Notes under the pieces: generated by a model
What the model was told of the DNA's origin: nothing
Databases searched by the model: none
The model's input: only the letters and a program-made list of their open reading frames with translations
Translations under genes and position numbers: made by a program
NCBI RefSeq assembly: GCF_002261475.1
Contig: NZ_NEVN01000001.1
Span: 62,001-126,000, forward strand
Reading direction: 5' to 3'
Origin: Bordetella genomosp. 5
GTDB taxonomy: Bacteria > Pseudomonadota > Gammaproteobacteria > Burkholderiales > Burkholderiaceae_B
Length of the DNA: 64,000 nucleotides
Part shown: positions 1 through 5,969 of the stretch, piece after piece
Numbering within the stretch: the first letter of the stretch is position 1
How the letters are laid out: each line of letters opens with the position of its first letter

Positions 1-308
1 CGGGCGACCTCGGTGAGCAGCGTGGCGCCCCACCCCGTGCCCCGTTGCGGCGCGCTCACGACGAGATCGTCGACATAGACGAAGGGCCCGTAGATCATGT
101 TTTCCTGGAAACGGTAACCCGCCAGCGCGACCGGCGTGTCATCTTCCCAGGCGGCGAGGAGATGCCAGTCCTGCGCCTGCTGGCGGCGGCAGCGCGTCAC
201 GAAATCGTCGGGACGGTCGAGGTGAGGACGCAGTTCGCGCATCAGGCCGAAGCAGGCCTGCAATTCCGCGTCGGTGGTGGCGTGCAGCAAGCGGGGTGAG
301 GTGGACAT
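1..308 (-). CDS. GNAT-family N-acetyltransferase, 3' end cut by window
   Basis: Reading the minus strand from the ATG at 308 gives 102 residues starting MSTSPRLLHATTDAELQAC and running out of the window. The part near 65-95 (YVDDLVVSAPQRGTGWGATL) matches the GNAT motif A region, where a beta strand is followed by the acetyl-CoA pyrophosphate-binding R/Q-x-x-G-x-G/A loop (here QRGTGWG). The substrate cannot be told. The gene is divergent from the MocR regulator at 465, and MocR regulators often control the adjacent divergent gene. The C-terminal part of the domain lies outside the window. Confidence 0.75.
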   Translation of the reverse strand, partial: MSTSPRLLHATTDAELQACFGLMRELRPHLDRPDDFVTRCRRQQAQDWHLLAAWEDDTPVALAGYRFQENMIYGPFVYVDDLVVSAPQRGTGWGATLLTEVA

Positions 309-388
309 GGTGCGTAAGAAAAGAGTGAGTCGGCCAGCCGTATCGCAGGGCTCGGGCATGTCGTTATCCTACGGAGGGCATGACATAA

Positions 389-408
389 TCCGAAGTGCCA
401 TATTCGGT
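389..408. promoter_or_regulatory. Inverted repeat between acetyltransferase and MocR genes
   Basis: CCGAA at 390-394 and TTCGG at 403-407 form an inverted repeat with an 8-bp spacer; the right arm reads TATTCGG. The same half-sites recur in front of the second MocR gene (42614-42639). It lies about 60 bp ahead of the likely MocR start and may be a regulator binding site; this is inferred from position and recurrence. Confidence 0.35.
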
Positions 409-464
409 GTTTTTGACTGGGACATGTTTTGCCGTTCGCCCGGTCTTTTTGCGGATCCGCTGCC

Positions 465-1955
465 GTGACGATCGATTCCTCCCCCACCGACCCCGCGACC
501 ACCGCCGGGGATCCGCCGATCTACCGCCAGATCTATTGGCAGGTGCGCAATGGCATCGAGTCGGGCACGCTCAAGCCCGGCGACCGGGTGCCGTCGGTTC
601 GCGCCCTGGCCAAGGAACTCGGCATCGCGCGTGGCACGGTCGAGACCGCCTATGCCGTGCTCAATGGCGAAGGCTGGATTCAATCGCGCGGACAGGCCGG
701 CACCGTGGTGACGCCCGGGTTGGCGACGCGGCGGCAGGCCGGGCCGCGGCCGGCCGGGCCGCGTGAGGCCGAGCCTGCGCCGGGATGCCCCGCGCCCGGC
801 AGCGACGCGGCGCTCGAATCCGATCTGCCCATGTGGCCGCGGCCCAAGACGCCCATGCCGCTGCAGATGGGCCTGCCCGCGCTCGATGCCGTGCCGCGCA
901 AACTGTGGGCCCGGCTCGGGGCGCGGTGTCTGCGCGGCATGCGCCTCCACGATCTGTCGTATCCCGCCACGGCCGGTCTGGACGCCTTGCGCGAGACCAC
1001 GGCGGCCTATCTGCAAGTATCACGCGGCCTGCATTGCACGCCGTCGCAGGTGTTCATCACCTCGGGCTATCACCAGAGCATGCAGGTGGCGACGAGTGCG
1101 GTCCTGAGCCCGCAGGATGCCGTGTGGGTCGAGGATCCGGGTTATCCGCCCACCCGCGCGTTGCTCGCGCAATTCGGCATGGACTGGCGCGCGGTGCCGG
1201 TGGATGAGCAAGGGCTCGACGTGGCCGCCGGCCAGGTCCTCGCGCCGCAAGCGCGCGCGGCCGTGGTGACGCCTGCGCATCAAAGCCCGCTATCCCTCAC
1301 CTTGTCGCCCGCGCGCCGGCAGGCGCTGCTGGCCTGGGCGGCCGAGGGCGAACGCTGGATCGTCGAAGACGATTACGACGGCGAGTATCGCTACGTGAGC
1401 CGGCCCCTGCCCGCGCTCGCCAGCCGCGATACGGCCGGCAGAGTGCTGTACGCGGGCACGTTCTCGAAGGTGTTGTTCCCTGGCCTGCGGCTTTCGTACC
1501 TCGTCGTGCCGCCCGCGCTGGTGCCGCGCGTGGAACGCGTGCATGCGCTGCTGGGCGCCGGCGCGCCGTGGCTGACGCAGGCCACGCTGGCGCTGTTCAT
1601 GAGCGAGGGGCACTTCGCGCGACACATTCAACGCATGCGGCGGCTATATACACAGCGCCGCAGCGACATGGCCGCGGCGCTGGACGCCGCGCTCGGCCCG
1701 GGGTTGGGCTTGCGGGTGGAGCCGCAGCCTGGCGGCATGCACATGGTGCTGCGCCTGCCGGCGGGCTACGACGACCGCGCGCTGGCTCTGCGACTGCGCG
1801 AGGCCGGGCTGTATGCGCAGCCCTTATCGAGCTGGTCGAGCCTGCCCGGCGCGCCGTTGGGCCTCTTGATGAGCTTTACCAACGTCGCTGATCGCGAGCA
1901 GGCCGATGCCCTGGCGGCGCGCATGCGGCTGCTGCTCCGCCCCGAGGTGGTGTAG
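465..1955 (+). CDS. MocR-family regulator (GntR HTH fused to class I aminotransferase domain)
   Basis: The protein has about 496 residues. An N-terminal winged-helix domain of GntR type (PPIYRQIYWQVRNGIESGTL, then VPSVRALAKELGIARGTVE) is followed by a linker and an aminotransferase-fold domain. The latter shows the PLP-fold landmarks VEDPGYP, VEDDYDGEY and YAGTFSKVLFPGLRLSY, whose lysine would carry PLP. MocR proteins are usually DNA-binding regulators that sense PLP or amino compounds rather than working aminotransferases. GTG at 465 is chosen because homologous sequence starts soon after it; a TTG at 429 in frame is possible. It is divergent from an acetyltransferase gene, its likeliest target. 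Confidence 0.85.
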   Translation: MTIDSSPTDPATTAGDPPIYRQIYWQVRNGIESGTLKPGDRVPSVRALAKELGIARGTVETAYAVLNGEGWIQSRGQAGTVVTPGLATRRQAGPRPAGPREAEPAPGCPAPGSDAALESDLPMWPRPKTPMPLQMGLPALDAVPRKLWARLGARCLRGMRLHDLSYPATAGLDALRETTAAYLQVSRGLHCTPSQVFITSGYHQSMQVATSAVLSPQDAVWVEDPGYPPTRALLAQFGMDWRAVPVDEQGLDVAAGQVLAPQARAAVVTPAHQSPLSLTLSPARRQALLAWAAEGERWIVEDDYDGEYRYVSRPLPALASRDTAGRVLYAGTFSKVLFPGLRLSYLVVPPALVPRVERVHALLGAGAPWLTQATLALFMSEGHFARHIQRMRRLYTQRRSDMAAALDAALGPGLGLRVEPQPGGMHMVLRLPAGYDDRALALRLREAGLYAQPLSSWSSLPGAPLGLLMSFTNVADREQADALAARMRLLLRPEVV

Positions 1956-1985
1956 GGGTGCGGGCGGCCGGCCAGGTGCGGCCGG

Positions 1986-2465
1986 TCAGACCAGCCCCGC
2001 CTTGTCCAGGCCGTACTCGGCATCGAGCGAGCCCGGCACCGGCAGGAACGCCACGCTCAGACGGTTCCAGCCATTGATCGCCACGACCAGAAAGCTCAGC
2101 GCGCTCAGTTCTTCTTCGGAGAAGTGTTCGCGGGCGGCCGTGAAGTCCGCGTCTGACACGCCATGGGCGGGCAGCTTCGTCAGCACTTCGGTCCAGGCCA
2201 GCGCTGCGCGTTCGCGCGGCGAGAACAGAGTCGACTCGCGCCAGATCGCGACATGGTGCAGGCGCAGTTCGCGTTCGCCATGCAGCTTGCCTTCTTTCAC
2301 GTGCATGTCCACGCAGAACGCGCAGCCGTTGATCTGGGACGCGCGCAAGGTCACGAGCACGCCGAGCTCGCGTGCGATCGGGTTCTTGTTCAGCGTCATC
2401 TGAAACGCGGTGTATTGCTTGGCGAGATCGGGCGCGAGCTTGTAATAGTTCAAACGTTGCGACAT
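1986..2465 (-). CDS. AhpD-like / carboxymuconolactone decarboxylase-family protein
   Basis: The 159-residue protein, starting MSQRLNYYKL, has a C-A-F-C-x3-H motif at residues 48-55 (NGCAFCVDMH). This is the redox-active CxxC plus proton-relay histidine of the AhpD alkylhydroperoxidase-like fold. Such small helical proteins reduce peroxides or act on lactone-like substrates; the physiological substrate cannot be assigned here. The ATG at 2465 is chosen over an upstream in-frame start because the conserved region begins right after it. The gene is convergent with the MocR gene, ending 30 bp from it. Confidence 0.85.
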   Translation of the reverse strand: MSQRLNYYKLAPDLAKQYTAFQMTLNKNPIARELGVLVTLRASQINGCAFCVDMHVKEGKLHGERELRLHHVAIWRESTLFSPRERAALAWTEVLTKLPAHGVSDADFTAAREHFSEEELSALSFLVVAINGWNRLSVAFLPVPGSLDAEYGLDKAGLV

Positions 2466-2717
2466 GACGGGGTTCCTGGTTGGGTGTCGGAGGTCCGGCG
2501 GCGATGCGCCGGGCATGGAAGTCATGATGCGGGAATGTGTCCTACCCAAACAGCGCCAAGAATGGCAATTGCAGCTGGGACATAAGGCGTACCCTCACGC
2601 GCGTGCAGCCGGGTGGCACACATCCGGTTTCAGCTGGAACACAGGACTTGCGGTCGCGGCGCGGAGGCGCTTCTATACTGCGGCTGACCGTCGAGCCTGG
2701 AAGGAGCCTCGTCTTTG

Positions 2718-3404
2718 ATGGATGCGTTTGCCCCGTTTGTTTGGATCGCCCTCGGGGCGGTCGTGGTGTTGCTGATCGGATTGCCGCTCTTGCTCGGGCG
2801 CGGCGGGCCGCGCGACGAAATGGGCCGCCGGGTATTTCGTCTGCGCCCGGTGCGCCGCCTGTTCGGTCTGGTGCTGATCGCGCTGGGCTGCGTCTCCGGC
2901 CTGTTGGCCTTGTCCCTGGTGCAGTTTTTCCGGCTCACCGATGACGTTCCGGTGGCGACCGTTCAGGTGCGCAAGCTCGCCGAGGGCCAGTACGACGTCG
3001 TCGCGCAGTCGCCCGGCCTGACCGGCAAGACCTACACGCTCTTCGGCGATCAATGGCAGATCGATGCCAAGGTGGTGCGCTGGCGCCTGCCGGCCCTGCT
3101 GGCCGGCGCGCCGCCGCTCTACCGTCTCGAGCGTCTGTCCGGCCGCTACGAAGATGCCGCCCGCGAGCAGACCGCGACGCGCTCGGTGCACGTGCTGGAC
3201 GACTGGCCCGCGCCCGACATCGGCGCGGTCAAGCGTCTGATTCCGAACTGGTTGCCGTTCGTCGACGTGCAGTTCGGCAGCGCCGCCTACATGCCGCTGC
3301 TCGATGGCGCGCGCTACGAGGTGATGTTCGACCCGCGCGGTGCGCTGTTCATTCGCCCGTCCGACGACGCCACCCGGCAGGCCCTGAAGCAGGCCGGTTG
3401 GTAA
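2718..3404 (+). CDS. Conserved membrane protein, function unknown
   Basis: The 228-residue protein has two membrane segments near the N-terminus (about residues 5-27 and 50-75), separated by a short basic loop with the RPVRR-type charges expected in the cytoplasm. A mostly polar C-terminal domain of about 150 residues would lie in the periplasm. The ATG at 2718 follows a good ribosome site (GGAAGGAG at 2699-2706). Similar proteins of proteobacteria have sometimes been labelled multidrug or cation efflux proteins, but nothing in this sequence supports a pump. It stands alone between an AhpD-like gene and rpoH. Confidence 0.7.
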   Translation: MDAFAPFVWIALGAVVVLLIGLPLLLGRGGPRDEMGRRVFRLRPVRRLFGLVLIALGCVSGLLALSLVQFFRLTDDVPVATVQVRKLAEGQYDVVAQSPGLTGKTYTLFGDQWQIDAKVVRWRLPALLAGAPPLYRLERLSGRYEDAAREQTATRSVHVLDDWPAPDIGAVKRLIPNWLPFVDVQFGSAAYMPLLDGARYEVMFDPRGALFIRPSDDATRQALKQAGW

Positions 3405-3501
3405 CGCACCCAGGGCACCCCGTGCGCGCCGCGGAGCGGGTGCCTCGGGGCGGATGCATTCCAGGGTCGACTGCCCTCTGGAAATCATATGGGGACGCAT
3501 C

Positions 3502-3515
3502 TATACCTAGGTATA
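3502..3515. promoter_or_regulatory. 14-bp perfect palindrome upstream of rpoH
   Basis: TATACCTAGGTATA is a perfect 14-bp palindrome in an otherwise GC-rich region, about 55 bp ahead of the CIRCE element. It could be an operator, or a symmetrical -10-like region. No regulator can be named. Confidence 0.4.
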
Positions 3516-3541
3516 TCCGCGCCTCCAGGGCGACGCCGGCG

Positions 3542-3569
3542 GGAACTCCGCTGCGTTGCGGCAGTCGAA
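3542..3569 (+). promoter_or_regulatory. Sigma-E-like promoter of rpoH
   Basis: GGAACTC (3542-3548), a 16-bp spacer and TCGAA (3565-3569) fit the RpoE-type pattern GGAACTT-N16-TCnnA. The predicted start of transcription falls inside the CIRCE element. In E. coli one rpoH promoter depends on sigma-E, so the arrangement is biologically sensible, but it is inferred from pattern only. Confidence 0.5.
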
Positions 3570-3596
3570 TTAGCACTCTCGTTATGGGAGTGCTAA
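3570..3596. promoter_or_regulatory. CIRCE element (HrcA operator)
   Basis: TTAGCACTC (3570-3578), nine bases, then GAGTGCTAA (3588-3596) is an exact match to the CIRCE consensus bound by the heat-shock repressor HrcA. It lies 43 bp ahead of the preferred rpoH start and overlaps the predicted transcription start, so HrcA would repress the sigma-32 gene here. Confidence 0.93.
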
Positions 3597-3638
3597 CATG
3601 AACCTATGTCTGTTCCCCGTACCCTGGAGGTCGCCAAC

Positions 3639-4523
3639 ATGATGCAAGCCAGTTCGTCTGCCCTTTCCGGCAATGCGTTGGCCTTGGCTGTGGCCAACCC
3701 CGGTGCGCTGGGCACCATCGACGCCTATATTTCGACGGTCAACCGTCTGCCGGTGCTGAGCGCCGAGCAGGAATCCGCGTTGGCCCGCCGTCTGCGCGAC
3801 ACCGACGATCTCGAAGCCGCGCGGGAATTGGTGCTTTCGCACCTGCGCCTGGTGGTTTCCGTGGCGCGCCAATACCTGGGCTATGGTCTGCCGCACGCGG
3901 ACCTGATCCAGGAAGGCAACGTCGGCCTGATGAAGGCCGTGAAGCGTTTCGATCCCGAGCGCGGTGTGCGCCTGGTGTCGTTCGCCGTCCATTGGATCAA
4001 AGCCGAGATTCACGAATACGTGATCCGCAACTGGCGCATGGTCAAGGTCGCCACGACCAAGGCCCAGCGCAAGCTGTTCTTCAATCTGCGCAGCATGCGC
4101 CCGGATGGCCACACGCTCGATCCCGATCAGGTGGACCACATCGCCGAGCAGCTCAACGTGCGCCGCGAAGACGTCAGCGAGATGGAAGTGCGCCTGTCGG
4201 GCCGCGATATGTCGCTCGAAAACCAGGACGACGACGATGACGCCTACGCGCCCATCGCCTATCTGTCCGACGAAGGCCGCGACGAGCCCACGCGCGTCAT
4301 GGCGCGCAAGGCGCACGACAACCTGCAGGGCGAAGGCCTTGCCGGCGCGCTCGAGGCGCTCGATCCGCGTTCGCGTCGCATCGTCGAGGCGCGCTGGCTG
4401 CAGGACGACGGCGGTTCCACGCTGCATGAGCTGGCGCAGGAATTCGGCGTGTCGGCCGAGCGTATTCGCCAGATCGAGGCCGCCGCGCTCAAGAAGATGC
4501 GTGGCTCGCTGGTCCCGGCCTGA
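3639..4523 (+). CDS. rpoH: RNA polymerase sigma-32 factor (heat-shock sigma)
   Basis: RpoH directs RNA polymerase to heat-shock promoters. The protein (294 residues from 3639) shows the sigma-70 family regions. Region 2 is seen in AARELVLSHLRLVVSVARQY, DLIQEGNVGLMKAVKRFDPERG and FAVHWIKAEIHEYVIRNWRMVKVATTKAQRKLFF; the last piece contains the RpoH-box type sequence. Region 4 is seen in LDPRSRRIVEARWL and LHELAQEFGVSAERIRQIE. The ATG at 3639 has a strong GGAGG at 3626-3630 with 8-bp spacing; an upstream ATG at 3606 lacks this. Control is probably by sigma-E and HrcA, as the upstream sites suggest. A terminator hairpin follows at 4546. Confidence 0.95.
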   Translation: MMQASSSALSGNALALAVANPGALGTIDAYISTVNRLPVLSAEQESALARRLRDTDDLEAARELVLSHLRLVVSVARQYLGYGLPHADLIQEGNVGLMKAVKRFDPERGVRLVSFAVHWIKAEIHEYVIRNWRMVKVATTKAQRKLFFNLRSMRPDGHTLDPDQVDHIAEQLNVRREDVSEMEVRLSGRDMSLENQDDDDDAYAPIAYLSDEGRDEPTRVMARKAHDNLQGEGLAGALEALDPRSRRIVEARWLQDDGGSTLHELAQEFGVSAERIRQIEAAALKKMRGSLVPA

Positions 4524-4545
4524 CACACCGCTGCTAGTGCCCATA

Positions 4546-4576
4546 AAACGCGCCGCTCATGCGGCGCGTTTGTTTT
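4546..4576 (+). terminator. Rho-independent terminator of rpoH
   Basis: AAACGCGCCGC (4546-4556), a TCAT loop and GCGGCGCGTTT (4561-4571) form an 11-bp perfect stem followed by GTTTT, 22 bp after the rpoH stop codon. Confidence 0.85.
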
Positions 4577-4714
4577 GGCGTCCGGGCCGCGGCGCGGTGT
4601 CATGAATTAATACAACTTTGTGCGGACCGGAGCCCGAATTCGCGAAACTTCGCGCCACCGCGCCTGACTAACTTACGTAGGCCGCAACTTTGGTGCATTC
4701 CAGGTCGCTGTCTT

Positions 4715-4800
4715 GACGTCCGTCTCGGCTTCTCCTCTTTCCCCTCCCCTATGAGACGGACGCTTACGGGGCACCTCCGCATATCGGTGCCCCGTTTTTT
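4715..4800 (+). ncRNA. Candidate small RNA with CU-rich hairpin loop and terminator
   Basis: Two structures lie back to back in a gene-free stretch. The first is a 10-bp perfect stem (CGTCCGTCTC at 4717-4726 with GAGACGGACG at 4753-4762) closing a 26-base loop made almost only of C and U, with UCCUC and CCUCC stretches that could pair with Shine-Dalgarno sequences. Four bases later comes a 9-bp terminator hairpin (4767-4794) with six T residues. It cannot be the rpoH terminator, which lies 200 bp upstream. No clear sigma-70 promoter was found, so the 5' end is a guess. Small RNAs with C-rich loops that block ribosome sites are known in other bacteria. Confidence 0.5.
4767..4800 (+). terminator. 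Rho-independent terminator (of candidate small RNA)
   Basis: CGGGGCACC (4767-4775), a 10-base loop and GGTGCCCCG (4786-4794) are followed by TTTTTT. No reading frame precedes it on this strand, which supports a non-coding transcript. Confidence 0.8.
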
Positions 4801-4840
4801 ATTCTCACGCGTTGCGCCGCGCGCAACGTGTCCACCGCGA

Positions 4841-4862
4841 CGCGGGGCCTTCGGGCCCCGCG
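4841..4862. terminator. GC-rich hairpin with TTCG loop downstream of cpdA
   Basis: CGCGGGGCC and GGCCCCGCG pair with a TTCG loop on the plus strand (CGAA on the minus strand). It lies about 80 bp past the cpdA stop codon. There is no T run, so its role in ending transcription is uncertain. Confidence 0.35.
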
Positions 4863-4943
4863 CGTCGATTGGGCGCTCGCAATAAGGGTGGTTCGGGATC
4901 TGTGGGGTAGCGGCCCGGAAAGGCCGCGCCCGCTTGCGCGCAA

Positions 4944-5795
4944 TCAGGCAGCGCGGGCGTCGGTCTCGGGCTGGCGCACGGTTTGCCAGGCGGCTGCGTC
5001 GAGGCGCCGCACGCCCGTGGCGAAGGAGCCGTCGCCGTACAGCTTGATCCAGCGGTAGCCGGCGGGCTGAGGATCGATCGCGTGACGGCCGTCGCGGATC
5101 GTGAACTGGAAGCAGGTGGACGGCGTGGCGAGCAGGCGCAGGTTGTGGCGCCGGCAGTCGAACTCCTGGTGCACATGCCCCCACATCACCACCCGCACGT
5201 GCGGCGAGCGCTCCACCAGGCGGAACAGATCCAGCGGATTGTCGACCATCATCGGGTCATGCCAGTTGGCATCGACCTGGGCCAGGTTGTGATGCAGCGC
5301 GATCAGCACATGGCGGCCGGTGGCCTCTGCGTCGTCGACGGCCTGGCTCACGCGCGCGAGCTGCGCGGCGTCGAGATGGCCGCCGTCCGAGCCCGGCACG
5401 GTCGAATCGAGCGTCACGATGCGCCAGTTGGCAATGTCGGTGATCGGCGCGCTCCAGTCCGGAAGGGCCTGGCGCAGGACGTCGGGGGCATCGTGATTGC
5501 CGGGTAGGCAGCGCACCGGCCAACCGGTGGCCGAGAGGTGCCCGCGCAGGCGTTCGTATGACGCGAGGCTGCCGTCCTGCGACAGGTCGCCGGTGGCCAG
5601 CAGCAGGTCGGGGGCGTCTCCGTCGGCGGCGATCTGCGCCAGCACGGCGCGCAGGCTGGCGTCGGTGTTCACGCCCAGCATCAGGGCATCGGGATCGTCG
5701 AACAGGTGCGCATCGGTGAGCTGGACGAGCAGCACCGGCGCGTCGGCGGCGCGCGGCGAGCGCAAAGGGAGCTCGGTACTCGGCAGGACGGACAA
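4944..5795 (-). CDS. cpdA: 3',5'-cyclic-AMP phosphodiesterase (CpdA-type metallophosphoesterase)
   Basis: The 283-residue cytoplasmic enzyme would hydrolyse cAMP to AMP. The calcineurin-like metal-binding motifs appear in order: LTDAHLF (D and H), ATGDLSQDG, LPGNHD, ALHHN and MWGHVHQEF. This is the layout of class III cyclic nucleotide phosphodiesterases. The TTG at 5795 is preferred because GAGGAG sits 6 bp ahead of it on the minus strand. The gene is divergent from an antiporter that ends in a cyclic-nucleotide-binding domain, which suggests a shared cAMP theme. The phosphodiesterase fold is sure; preference for cAMP is inferred from family. Confidence 0.85.
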   Translation of the reverse strand: MSVLPSTELPLRSPRAADAPVLLVQLTDAHLFDDPDALMLGVNTDASLRAVLAQIAADGDAPDLLLATGDLSQDGSLASYERLRGHLSATGWPVRCLPGNHDAPDVLRQALPDWSAPITDIANWRIVTLDSTVPGSDGGHLDAAQLARVSQAVDDAEATGRHVLIALHHNLAQVDANWHDPMMVDNPLDLFRLVERSPHVRVVMWGHVHQEFDCRRHNLRLLATPSTCFQFTIRDGRHAIDPQPAGYRWIKLYGDGSFATGVRRLDAAAWQTVRQPETDARAA

Positions 5796-5969
5796 GGGTT
5801 GCTCCTCGATTTGGGGGTGCTGACGCCACGGTAGCGAACAATGATGGCACATGGTGTGCCGCGAGCGCAGCCATGCGTAACGAAACGTGCGACGCTTTCA
5901 GGCGGATGGCGGGGAAAAGACGCTATTCTCTTTGCCTCTTTGTTGCCCGCGCACGCGTTTCGCAGTCCC

